A DNA stretch of 24,311 nucleotides from UBA3774 sp045600025 (GCA_045600025.1 JAZRXC010000015.1:1-24311); one strand, 5' to 3'; positions 15,486 to 22,574 are shown, counted from the stretch's first letter. A program made the numbers and translations. The notes: generated by a model from the letters alone, not told the origin.

Positions 15486-16202
15486 TTTATGGTGGGGCTT
15501 TAAACGGTGAACTTCGTAGAGCGCTGTGTACGCTTCATCTGTCAGATATGATGTGTATTCCTCATCAGGTATATCAAATTCACGAGAAATATATGCTTTG
15601 ATTAGTTCTTTTCTCGCGGATTCAAGATCAGTGTAATCGTCGCGACGCAGTATAATGCTGTCAATATCATCACCGGAATATGTGCCGGTAATCCAGTTGA
15701 TAATATATAGAGTAAAGGCACTTTCCTCGCTGAGATTCTTACGGGCCCTGCGGGATTTGATTGTCATTACGATACCGCATATGACAAAAAATGCGCCAAG
15801 TATCAATTCAAATATAACAAATCCGAGATTTGTGTAATTGTCTTCGGAGAGCATAATTGAAAAGCGGATAAGGGCAATGACAAATGAAAGTCCTCCGCAG
15901 ATCAGCAGTACAAGAAATGAATTAGTAACGTCTGCGAGTTTTTCATTTACCCTTATGAAAGCGGGAGAGTGGCTGAGACCTTCGATGCGTGAGCGAAGTG
16001 CACTTTCATTGTGATGCTGAAGCAGACGAGCGGCAAGCCCCTCGCTATCGCAAGGAACGGTAACCACAAAGCACTTCTTTTCGCTGTCGTGATATACAAC
16101 GGCATCGATACCGCTTCGAGTAAGATATGCACTTTCATCACTTGCCTCTGCTGCGCTGCCGCTGTATACAGCCGTGCGTCCGAGACTTTCCCAAACAGTC
16201 AT
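15474..16202 (-). CDS. hypothetical membrane protein with DUF2007-like N-terminal domain
   Basis: The only - strand gene. From the ATG at 16202 it encodes 242 residues; a GGAG site 7 bases upstream supports this start over a longer frame beginning at 16259, which would place the start upstream of the promoter boxes. The first 65 residues (AYLTRSGIDAVVYHD followed by FVVTVPCDSEGLAARLL) have the strand-helix pattern of DUF2007, a small putative signal-transducing domain; this is my inference. Two membrane helices lie near residues 92-117 and 124-148, then a basic RRARK and a charged C-terminal region rich in Asp and Tyr ending in a His/Lys tail. Function unknown. It is transcribed divergently from rlmH. 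Confidence 0.75.
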   Translation of the reverse strand: MTVWESLGRTAVYSGSAAEASDESAYLTRSGIDAVVYHDSEKKCFVVTVPCDSEGLAARLLQHHNESALRSRIEGLSHSPAFIRVNEKLADVTNSFLVLLICGGLSFVIALIRFSIMLSEDNYTNLGFVIFELILGAFFVICGIVMTIKSRRARKNLSEESAFTLYIINWITGTYSGDDIDSIILRRDDYTDLESARKELIKAYISREFDIPDEEYTSYLTDEAYTALYEVHRLKPHHKSHK

Positions 16203-16223
16203 ATTAATTCTCCGGATGATTCT

Positions 16224-16252
16224 ATTATAAATATCGGTGCGATTGCCCGCAA
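16224..16252 (-). promoter_or_regulatory. promoter of the - strand membrane protein gene
   Basis: Read on the - strand: TTGCGG (16252-16247), a 17-base spacer and a perfect TATAAT (16229-16224), 21 bases upstream of the ATG at 16202. Confidence 0.7.
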
Positions 16253-16292
16253 CAGACAAACTATTATATTTTTATAAACAAAGGAACGCGCT

Positions 16293-16757
16293 ATGGGAAT
16301 GAAAATTGACATATTATGTGTCGGAAAGATAAAAGAAGAATACTTCAGAAATGCAATAGATGAATATAAGAAACGTCTATCGCGTTATGCAGATGTTGAA
16401 ATCATCGAGGTAGCAGATGATGCGACAGACGATGCGCAGGCACCTTTAAGAGAAGGCGAGAGACTTGTTAAAAAAATATCCGACAATGCATATGTTATTG
16501 CGCTTGCAATAAACGGCAAGAAATATACTTCTGAGAATTTTGCCCGGTATATTTCGGACCTTGCAGTTACCGGCAATTCACATATTCAGTTCATAATAGG
16601 CGGTTCAATGGGACTTTCGGAGGAGGTGCTTTCAAGGTGCGATTCCAAGCTTTCATTTTCAGATATGACATTTCCTCATCAGCTCATGCGGGTGTTGTTT
16701 TTAGAACAACTTTACAGAGCATTTAAGATAATTAAAAACGAGCCTTATCACAAGTAA
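16293..16757 (+). CDS. rlmH: 23S rRNA (pseudouridine-1915-N3)-methyltransferase
   Basis: A 154-residue SPOUT methyltransferase, close to the usual 155-160, that methylates pseudouridine 1915 of 23S rRNA in the assembled ribosome. It shows the start IDILCVGKIKEEYFRNAIDEY, the SAM-site motif FIIGGSMGLSEEV, and the conserved C-terminus MTFPHQLMRVLFLEQLYRA with the final NEPYHK. AAGGAA is spaced correctly for the ATG at 16293; an in-frame ATG two codons later is the alternative. The promoter must lie in the 90 bases shared with the divergent gene. Confidence 0.97.
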   Translation: MGMKIDILCVGKIKEEYFRNAIDEYKKRLSRYADVEIIEVADDATDDAQAPLREGERLVKKISDNAYVIALAINGKKYTSENFARYISDLAVTGNSHIQFIIGGSMGLSEEVLSRCDSKLSFSDMTFPHQLMRVLFLEQLYRAFKIIKNEPYHK

Positions 16758-16782
16758 AACTGACATCTTGTCAGTTTTTTTT
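16756..16782 (+). terminator. intrinsic terminator of rlmH
   Basis: Ten-base stem AAAACTGACA (16756-16765) with TGTCAGTTTT (16769-16778), loop TCT, and Ts running to 16782. It begins inside the rlmH stop codon. Confidence 0.92.
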
Positions 16783-16803
16783 ATTCGTGATAAGTCATTA
16801 TAC

Positions 16804-16832
16804 TTGATATACAAGCAATGATTTTGTATAAT
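16804..16832 (+). promoter_or_regulatory. promoter of the polysaccharide control module
   Basis: TTGATA (16804-16809), 17-base spacer, perfect TATAAT (16827-16832). The ATG is 47 bases downstream. The region also holds an inverted repeat, ATTATAC (16797-16803) with GTATAAT (16826-16832), spanning the promoter. Confidence 0.75.
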
Positions 16833-16879
16833 AATTTGGACTTTATAATTATCTTTATTATAAACAGTGAGAAAAAGAT

Positions 16880-18499
16880 ATGGGATACGAAGAAACCGAA
16901 CACGAAATTGACTTAAAAGCAATGCTTTTTGACGTATTATATCGCTGGCGCAAAATTTTGATAGCAGGCCTTATAGGCGCGCTTCTTTTCGGCGTCTATA
17001 AATTCTGGGACGTTAATGTTTCTGCGGTTGCTCTCCAAAAGGCAATTGATGAAGGAACCGTAGTTGAAAAAGATTACGATAAGGGATATATAAGCGCAAG
17101 AGATAAAATCTACGAAAAAGAAGAAGAGCGCCGTACGGAGAGCCAGAAGGCCACAGACCTTCAGGAGAAAATAAATGCGGCTAAACTGAATATTAAATAT
17201 AACGAGATTAATATCGATTCTAAGCAAAAATATATTGAAACATTAAAAGTTCAAATCGGTAATTCTCAGGATTTGCTGAATGAATCACAACGCTATCTGG
17301 ATAATTCAGTCTTAATTCAGGCAGCGGAAGAGATTCATATGAGAAGAAATGTCTACCAGGTAACTGTACCCGGCGACAGCCCTACGACTTTCCGTGATCC
17401 TGCAGACCAGATAGTAGGCCTTTACAGAAGCCCCCTTTCCGGTAGCAAAGAAATCAAGGCGCTTGCAGCAAAATATGGTCTGGACAATGACTTCATTGAC
17501 GAACTATATGGTGTAGGCGGAGATACAAATGCCAATACAGTAACGGTTACCGCATATGGTAAGGATGATGCTATGGCAGCAGATATTCTTGCAGCTGTCA
17601 GCACGCTTGTAGAAGCACAGACCGCAGATATTTCCACATCACATCAGTTTACCAAGACAGTTACCGAATCTGAAGTATACAGAAGTAGCTCATGGATTTC
17701 CACAAGGACTGACTACAAAGCAAGAGTTAACAATTATCAGAATGAAATAAACAGTTATACGACTTCAATTGAAAATACCAATTCCGATATTGAGAATGCA
17801 GAGCAAAACATTGCCAATTTAAAAGCGCAGATATCAGATTACGAAAAAGAGAAAGCAATCTGCGATGAAAAATCAACTCTGCTTGGTAATGAAATTGTAA
17901 AGATGGAAAAGAAGATGCCTTCCATGATTCCCTCATTAGGATCAAAGATAATAAGCAGTATCAAATGGACACTTCTTGGATTTGTTGTAGGTTGTGTGGT
18001 TTTGTATGTTGTTTACGCTGTTGCATATGTCATTCGCCCGCTTCTTCGCATGCCCGGCGATATTCGTACAGTATACGGTTACCCGATTCTCGGCGTACTT
18101 AACAAGCAGGTGCGCGAAAAACTCTGCGCTATCGATAAATGGATTATGAAGGCGGAAGGGCGTGACAAAAGACCCGGCGATGATGAGATTATCAAAACCG
18201 CTGCAGTATCTATTGCCAACACGGCGGAGGCAGGCAGCCGCATTGCTTTGATTTCTACACTTAAGTCCGAAAAAACTATGGAGATTCTTTCAAGGAAAAT
18301 CCCCGAATTGGTTCCCGGCATGAGCTTTGTAACACTTAATGAAGGCGTAACTAAAGCGGCAAATGTAGATGAGCTTTCACGCTGTGATGCTGTTGTCCTG
18401 ATAGAAGAGCGCAATGTTACTTCTATGGGCAAGCTCGATGCAAATGTAAGCCAGATTCGCCTGTTTAATAAAAAAGTTCTGGGAGCTATCATACTGTAA
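16880..18499 (+). CDS. Wzz-type polysaccharide chain-length protein with degenerate kinase-like C-terminal domain
   Basis: A 539-residue protein with the layout of a polysaccharide co-polymerase: short cytoplasmic N-terminus, membrane helix at about residues 27-45, a long extracytoplasmic region with two coiled-coil stretches (about 70-155 and 275-345), and a second helix at about 363-387. About 150 cytoplasmic residues follow. There IALISTLKSEKTMEIL, then DAVVLIEERNVTS, and the end NKKVLGAIIL resemble the first strand, the late strand and the last strand of a CpsD/Wzc tyrosine kinase, but the Walker A, A' and B motifs are missing. I infer a pseudokinase module. It has its own promoter and is followed after 72 bases by a second, ordinary CpsC-type gene. 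The ribosome binding site is weak. Confidence 0.8.
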   Translation: MGYEETEHEIDLKAMLFDVLYRWRKILIAGLIGALLFGVYKFWDVNVSAVALQKAIDEGTVVEKDYDKGYISARDKIYEKEEERRTESQKATDLQEKINAAKLNIKYNEINIDSKQKYIETLKVQIGNSQDLLNESQRYLDNSVLIQAAEEIHMRRNVYQVTVPGDSPTTFRDPADQIVGLYRSPLSGSKEIKALAAKYGLDNDFIDELYGVGGDTNANTVTVTAYGKDDAMAADILAAVSTLVEAQTADISTSHQFTKTVTESEVYRSSSWISTRTDYKARVNNYQNEINSYTTSIENTNSDIENAEQNIANLKAQISDYEKEKAICDEKSTLLGNEIVKMEKKMPSMIPSLGSKIISSIKWTLLGFVVGCVVLYVVYAVAYVIRPLLRMPGDIRTVYGYPILGVLNKQVREKLCAIDKWIMKAEGRDKRPGDDEIIKTAAVSIANTAEAGSRIALISTLKSEKTMEILSRKIPELVPGMSFVTLNEGVTKAANVDELSRCDAVVLIEERNVTSMGKLDANVSQIRLFNKKVLGAIIL

Positions 18500-18527
18500 T
18501 AATTTAAAAGTATTTCCTGCGTAATTA

Positions 18528-18556
18528 TTAAGAGCTTATTACCATCATGTTATATA
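18528..18556 (+). promoter_or_regulatory. possible internal promoter before the cpsC-like gene
   Basis: TTAAGA (18528-18533), 17-base spacer, and TATATA (18551-18556) preceded by TGT, giving an extended -10. It sits in the 72-base gap between the two Wzz-type genes. The -35 is weak. Confidence 0.35.
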
Positions 18557-18571
18557 AAAACGGAGAACATT

Positions 18572-19264
18572 ATGGAAGAACAAGATGAGATAACAATTGA
18601 TCTGCGAGAACTGTTTGCAACTATGCTTAAAAACTGGGTTGCCATATTAATGGTACTGATATTGGCAGCGCTGGCGGGCTATGGTATCGGAAAGTTTTTG
18701 ATTACGCCGAAATATGAGGCCAGTGTAAATCTTCTCGTAAGTACAAGGGATGATCCGACCGCAGTAGTGACAAATGACAACATTAGTTCAGCAAAAAGCC
18801 TTGTTGCAACGTATGCTGTAATTATTAAGAGTAATATTATTCTTGATGAAGTTGTTCAGAAAGCGAATGTATCATATACGACAGAGCAGCTAAGTAAAAT
18901 GATTGAGTGCACGCAGGTCAATGATACTATGGTAATAAAAGTAACTGCTACTTCAAAGAGTAAGAATGAGGCGTATCGTATATTACAGAGCCTTACTGAA
19001 GTTGCACCGGATCAGATAGAGAATACAATCCAGGCTGGTGTCTGCAGAGTCGCATCCAAGGTGTATGTTGCCGACAAGCCTGTAACGTCAAGCCCCATTA
19101 AGGTGGCGGCAATTGCTGCGGCACTCGCTTTTGTAGCTTGCATTGCCTTCTTCATAATAAAAAAACTTGTTCAGAATTATATAGTTGATGATTTAGATAT
19201 AGAAGAATTTCTTGGGCTCAACGTTATAGGCGTTATTCCAGAAATCAGGGTAGGTGATAAGTGA
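18572..19264 (+). CDS. CpsC/YveK-type capsular polysaccharide chain-length/kinase activator protein
   Basis: A 230-residue membrane protein of the Wzz superfamily in its Gram-positive form, where it is the transmembrane activator of a separate CpsD kinase. It has a Wzz-type N-terminus (ITIDLRELFATMLKNW), membrane helices at about residues 20-42 and 174-196, the extracytoplasmic domain between them, and a Pro-containing motif (DKPVTSSPIK) just before the second helix as in characterised members. The short cytoplasmic tail should touch the kinase encoded next; the kinase ATG overlaps its stop codon by one base. Start has CGGAG 8 bases upstream. Confidence 0.92.
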   Translation: MEEQDEITIDLRELFATMLKNWVAILMVLILAALAGYGIGKFLITPKYEASVNLLVSTRDDPTAVVTNDNISSAKSLVATYAVIIKSNIILDEVVQKANVSYTTEQLSKMIECTQVNDTMVIKVTATSKSKNEAYRILQSLTEVAPDQIENTIQAGVCRVASKVYVADKPVTSSPIKVAAIAAALAFVACIAFFIIKKLVQNYIVDDLDIEEFLGLNVIGVIPEIRVGDK

Positions 19265-19995
19265 TGGCAAAAAAGAATACCAATCATAGGAAAAGAGTTA
19301 CTTTAATCACTGAGAAAAAAGCAGACTTTAATTATGTTGAGGCATTTAAATCGCTTCGTGCAAATGTTGATTTCGTAATAAAAGCTGACGGAATAAAAAC
19401 CATTATGGTCACAAGCTCACTTCCCGAAGAGACGAAGTCCTCAGTGGTATGTAATCTTGGAATTGCACTTGCAGAAGAGGGACATAAGGTTTGCCTGATT
19501 GATTGTGACCTTCGAAAACCTGTGTTGCATAAGTATCTCCGTATTTCCAATATCAGAAGAGGACTGGCAGACATTTTCACCGGAGATGTTTCGCTTGCCG
19601 ACCATATAATAAAGATTAATGAGAATTTGTTTCTGCTTCCTTCAGGAACGATTCCTCCGAATCCATCTGAACTTCTTTCAAGAGAGAAGATGGGCAGACT
19701 TATTGCTTTTCTTGAGACAAAATTTGACATCATTCTTTTGGATGCTCCACCTATCTCTGTTGTATCGGATGCGGCAGTGCTCGGGCATTGGGTTGACGGA
19801 GCATTATTAGTGGTTCGTAGTAAGTACGCATCAATTCATGAAGTTAAATTAGCTATAAAAAAACTTGAGGATGTCAAGATAAGATTATTAGGTGCCATAC
19901 TCACCAGATATGATGCGGAATCAACACCATATTCAAAGAGCGGATATTATTATTCGTACTCTAATTACTACTATAAAGATGGTGATGAAAATTAG
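19264..19995 (+). CDS. CpsD/CapB-family tyrosine-protein kinase
   Basis: A 243-residue cytoplasmic bacterial tyrosine kinase that autophosphorylates a C-terminal Tyr cluster and, with its membrane activator, controls polysaccharide polymerisation or export. Walker A is SSLPEETKSS at about residues 51-60, with Thr where Gly normally precedes the catalytic Lys58. Walker A' is CLIDCDLRKP (77-86) and Walker B is IILLDAPP (about 155-162). The C-terminus has nine tyrosines in the last 31 residues. I chose the ATG at 19264, overlapping the previous stop as TGATG and preceded by AGGTGAT, over the GTG one codon earlier. The phosphatase gene follows after 8 bases. Confidence 0.93.
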   Translation: MAKKNTNHRKRVTLITEKKADFNYVEAFKSLRANVDFVIKADGIKTIMVTSSLPEETKSSVVCNLGIALAEEGHKVCLIDCDLRKPVLHKYLRISNIRRGLADIFTGDVSLADHIIKINENLFLLPSGTIPPNPSELLSREKMGRLIAFLETKFDIILLDAPPISVVSDAAVLGHWVDGALLVVRSKYASIHEVKLAIKKLEDVKIRLLGAILTRYDAESTPYSKSGYYYSYSNYYYKDGDEN

Positions 19996-20003
19996 TATTT
20001 GAT

Positions 20004-20756
20004 ATGACAGATTTGCATTCACACATATTACCGCATATCGATGATGGAGCAGCAAATACAGCGCAGACCCATGAATTGCTCACTGAAGAAAAGCGCCAAG
20101 GAGTAAATAAAATAATGTTTACTCCGCATTTCTATCCGGAAAAGATAGAAATGGATCGCTTTTTAACATTTAGAAATGCTGCATATGCGGATATATTATC
20201 AAGAGGAATAATACCTGGCGAGATAAAAACGGCACTCGGGGCTGAGGTGCATTTTTCACCGGCGCTGGTGAACATGGATGCATGGAGGTTAACATTAGGT
20301 GACACAGGTTATCTTCTCCTTGAATTATCGTCTAGGCAAAAACCTGTTTTTTTAAAACAAGTAATTTCAAGCCTCGATAACAAAGGGATTGTATCAATTA
20401 TTGCCCATGTCGAGAGATATCCATATGTTTTATCGAATCCTATCGTGTTATACGAATGGGCAGATATGGGATGCATCCTGCAGGTCGATGCGGACTCGCT
20501 TTTCATGGATCATAAGCTGACGGACTTTATATTAAAATGCATTAAGTGGAATCTTGTGCATGTAATTGCATCAGATGCACATTCAATGGAAAAACGTCCG
20601 CCGAGGTTGAAAGACGCATATAGGCTTATATCAAACAAACTTGGCAGAGAATATGCAAAAAGACTTGCCGCAAATGCTGACAACATTTTTGCAGGGCTGC
20701 AAATAGAATATACTGAACCTCATATGCCACGAAAGTTTTTAGGAAAGTGGATATAA
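20004..20756 (+). CDS. CpsB/CapC-family PHP-type tyrosine phosphatase
   Basis: A 250-residue metal-dependent phosphatase that removes phosphate from CpsD-type kinases. The metal-binding PHP motifs are visible: DLHSHILPHIDDGA at the N-terminus, TPHFYPE near residue 40, GAEVHFSP near 79, HVERYPYV near 135 and ASDAHS near 190. Length matches YwqE/CpsB. The start is set by the DLHSH motif at residue 3; no clear Shine-Dalgarno sequence precedes it, so it probably depends on translation of the kinase gene 8 bases upstream. No glycosyltransferase genes follow. The stop codon overlaps a TATAAT that probably serves thiT. Confidence 0.94.
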   Translation: MTDLHSHILPHIDDGAANTAQTHELLTEEKRQGVNKIMFTPHFYPEKIEMDRFLTFRNAAYADILSRGIIPGEIKTALGAEVHFSPALVNMDAWRLTLGDTGYLLLELSSRQKPVFLKQVISSLDNKGIVSIIAHVERYPYVLSNPIVLYEWADMGCILQVDADSLFMDHKLTDFILKCIKWNLVHVIASDAHSMEKRPPRLKDAYRLISNKLGREYAKRLAANADNIFAGLQIEYTEPHMPRKFLGKWI

Positions 20757-20757
20757 T
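20752..20757 (+). promoter_or_regulatory. -10 box of the thiT riboswitch transcript
   Basis: A perfect TATAAT overlapping the stop codon of the phosphatase gene. A start about 7 bases downstream would begin the RNA just before the TPP aptamer. No clear -35 is visible. Confidence 0.5.
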
Positions 20758-20769
20758 ATAAATAAGATG

Positions 20770-20846
20770 AAGGGGAGCTTAATTGCTGAGAGGAGGCAAC
20801 TGCCTCGACCCTGGAACCTGATTTGGATAATGCCAACGGAGGAATC
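20770..20846 (+). promoter_or_regulatory. TPP (THI-box) riboswitch
   Basis: The conserved thiamine pyrophosphate aptamer elements occur in order: GGGGAGC (20772-20778), a very short P3 (AGC/GCT), GCTGAGAGG (20785-20793), an extra small hairpin GAGGC/GCCTC, GACCC (20807-20811), GAACCTGAT (20814-20822), then TTGG-ATAATG-CCAA (P5) and CGGAGGA. It lies directly before thiT, whose Shine-Dalgarno GGAGG (20838-20842) is part of the aptamer's conserved 3' segment. This points to translational repression when TPP is bound. No terminator is seen between aptamer and gene. Confidence 0.95.
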
Positions 20847-20849
20847 AAA

Positions 20850-21509
20850 ATGGGATTAATTAATCAAGATGGCGGTTTGACCGCGTTAGGCTATGTTTTG
20901 GCTGTTGCAGCAATAGTTCTTGCGCTTGGTCTTGCCGCTTTTTTTACCAAAAAGCGTGACGAGAAGACAATCAGTGTAAAACGTCTGGTATTCTGCGCTG
21001 TTGCACTTGCTATTGCATATGTGCTTTCGTTTGTAAAAATATTGCCGCTGCCCACCGGCGGTTCGGTAACACTATGCAGCATGCTATTCGTGGTGCTTAT
21101 CGGATACTGGTACGGACCGCGTACGGGACTGCTTACGGCCTTTGTATACGGTATGCTCCAGTTTCTGCAAGGCCCGTATGTTCTGTCATTCCTGCAGGTT
21201 GGATGTGATTATTTGTTTGCTTTTACCTGTCTCGGTCTTGCCGGATTTTTCAGAGGTAAAAAGCACGGCCTTGTAATTGGTTATCTGGTTTCGGTAGTGG
21301 CAAGAGCTGCTTTTCATACCCTCGGCGGATATCTGTTCTGGATGGAATATATGCCGGAAGATTTCCCGGTAGCTCTTTCATGGGCATATCCGGTTATTTA
21401 CAATTTCGGATATATTATTGCAGAAGCGGCAATTACAGTTATTATTCTTACCGTACCGGCTGTTAAGTCGGGAATAGCACGCATTACAGACATGGCACGT
21501 AAGTCATAA
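20850..21509 (+). CDS. thiT: ThiT-type ECF transporter thiamine-binding subunit
   Basis: A 219-residue membrane protein that binds thiamine outside the cell and uses the shared EcfAT energising module, which is not encoded in this window. The family signature is present: TGGSVTLCSMLFVVLIGYWYG, then YGMLQFLQGPYVLSFLQVGCDY and AFTCLGLAGFF, with the aromatic residues expected around the thiamine site. The TPP riboswitch immediately upstream confirms the substrate. An upstream in-frame ATG at 20823 lies inside the aptamer, so I chose 20850, seven bases after GGAGG. Compared with typical ThiT (about 180-190 residues) it has one extra N-terminal hydrophobic segment at about residues 11-33. Confidence 0.93.
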   Translation: MGLINQDGGLTALGYVLAVAAIVLALGLAAFFTKKRDEKTISVKRLVFCAVALAIAYVLSFVKILPLPTGGSVTLCSMLFVVLIGYWYGPRTGLLTAFVYGMLQFLQGPYVLSFLQVGCDYLFAFTCLGLAGFFRGKKHGLVIGYLVSVVARAAFHTLGGYLFWMEYMPEDFPVALSWAYPVIYNFGYIIAEAAITVIILTVPAVKSGIARITDMARKS

Positions 21510-21550
21510 AACTTTAGTAATTTTTAACATTTCGTATGAGAAAAATGCTT

Positions 21551-21577
21551 TATAATAGTAATAGAAAATAAAGGAGG
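21551..21577 (+). promoter_or_regulatory. -10 box and ribosome binding site for the charged helical protein
   Basis: A perfect TATAAT (21551-21556) and a strong AAGGAGG (21571-21577) precede the ATG at 21586. The -35 region is unclear: TTAACA (21524-21529) is too far and TTTCGT (21530-21535) is 15 bases away. Confidence 0.5.
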
Positions 21578-21585
21578 ATACCAAT

Positions 21586-22185
21586 ATGGCTAAAAAGTTT
21601 TTTGGTGTTGCGCTGATTGGCGCTGTTGCGGCTAGTGTATACGCTCTTTATAAGCGTGGAGAGAAGGTTCAGGAAGAAGCAGTTCCTGAAGCAGAAGTTG
21701 ATGCAGAACAGATAGATGACGATCTTAAGGCTATTTTCGAAGAAAATGCACAAGAGACTGATGATGCACCCAAGGCAGAAGCAAAGACAAACGCAGATAT
21801 TATTGCTGATGATATTAAGGAAATTGCAGGCATAGTAGGGCAGGAAGCAACCGGAGTAGCTAAGAAGGTTGCTGCCGGTTTTAATGCTACTACCGGCGAT
21901 GTAAAGGATCTCTATGGCAAATACAAAGAAGATCCTGAAGCGTTCAAGGCTGAGTATTCCGAAAAGATAAAAGACAAATTTGAAGAATACAAAGAAGTTG
22001 TTTCCGAAAAGGCAGAAGATATAAAGGATACGGTTAAAGACTTCGCCGAAGAGAAGGTTGAAAGCTTCAAAGAGCGCTTTACTGATGTGGAAGCTGAGGA
22101 CGCAGAAGAAATTTCACCTGCAGATGCAAAGGAGCAGTCTGCTGCAGAGGAACAGCCTGCTGCAGAAGAGCAGCCTACTGAATAA
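21586..22185 (+). CDS. membrane-anchored, highly charged helical protein of unknown function
   Basis: A 199-residue protein. Residues 4-22 are a short hydrophobic segment after MAKK, suggesting a single N-terminal membrane anchor with the rest probably cytoplasmic. The remainder is very rich in Glu, Lys, Asp and Ala and is predicted by eye to be long amphipathic helix: repeats of the kind KDLYGKYKEDP, YSEKIKDKFEEYKEVVSEKAEDIKDTVKDF resemble YtxH or LEA-type stress proteins. The C-terminus repeats an AAEEQP motif three times. I do not recognise a specific family. It has a good promoter and ribosome binding site and sits immediately upstream of groES, possibly as a stress-related neighbour, but that is only context. 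Confidence 0.75.
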   Translation: MAKKFFGVALIGAVAASVYALYKRGEKVQEEAVPEAEVDAEQIDDDLKAIFEENAQETDDAPKAEAKTNADIIADDIKEIAGIVGQEATGVAKKVAAGFNATTGDVKDLYGKYKEDPEAFKAEYSEKIKDKFEEYKEVVSEKAEDIKDTVKDFAEEKVESFKERFTDVEAEDAEEISPADAKEQSAAEEQPAAEEQPTE

Positions 22186-22210
22186 AGTGCTGTGGCTGAT
22201 TGAATGTAAA

Positions 22211-22230
22211 GTATCTTTGTGATAAGATAC
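22211..22230 (+). promoter_or_regulatory. perfect 7-bp inverted repeat upstream of groES
   Basis: GTATCTT (22211-22217), six-base spacer TGTGAT, AAGATAC (22224-22230). It is not followed by a T-run, so it is a poor terminator; it may be an operator for groESL. It does not match the CIRCE consensus. Confidence 0.45.
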
Positions 22231-22259
22231 TTAATTGCGTCAAGCAAAACAAGTATACT
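22231..22259 (+). promoter_or_regulatory. candidate groESL promoter
   Basis: TTAATT (22231-22236), 17-base spacer, TATACT (22254-22259). The -35 is weak. The -10 is inside the palindrome AAGTATACTT (22251-22260). AGGAGGT (22271-22277) then precedes the groES ATG. Confidence 0.45.
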
Positions 22260-22283
22260 TAACTCAACGTAGGAGGTAACAAT

Positions 22284-22556
22284 ATGAAGTTAAAACCACT
22301 TGGTGACAAAGTTGTTCTCAAGCAACTTGTTGAAGAGGAAACAACCAAGTCCGGAATTATCCTTGCAGGCGGCAAGCAGGAAAAGCCTCAGCAGGCTGAA
22401 GTTATCGCAGTAGGCCCCGGCACAGAGGATGTAAAGATGCAGGTAAAAGTCGGAGATATGGTTATTTTCCAAAAATATTCCGGCACAGAGGTAAAACTGG
22501 ACGGAGAAGAATATATAGTAGCTAAACAGAATGATATTTTAGCTATTGTAGAGTAA
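22284..22556 (+). CDS. groES: co-chaperonin GroES
   Basis: The 10-kDa lid of the GroEL folding chamber; 90 residues, slightly shorter than the usual 94-97. The N-terminus KLKPLGDKVVLKQ, the mobile loop (EETTKSGIILAGG, about residues 18-30), GPGTEDV and the C-terminal GEEYIVAKQNDILAIVE are typical. It has an AGGAGGT site 6 bases before the ATG and precedes groEL by 18 bases. The usual HrcA-binding CIRCE repeat is absent upstream; a different inverted repeat is present. Confidence 0.97.
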   Translation: MKLKPLGDKVVLKQLVEEETTKSGIILAGGKQEKPQQAEVIAVGPGTEDVKMQVKVGDMVIFQKYSGTEVKLDGEEYIVAKQNDILAIVE

Positions 22557-22574
22557 TCAGGGGGTATTATTGAA

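Noticed and set aside
16203..16259. Longer N-terminus for the - strand membrane protein starting at 16259
   Set aside because: The -10 and -35 boxes lie inside this stretch, and a good GGAG site supports the ATG at 16202.
22186..22283. CIRCE element expected upstream of groES
   Set aside because: Neither half of the consensus is present on either strand.
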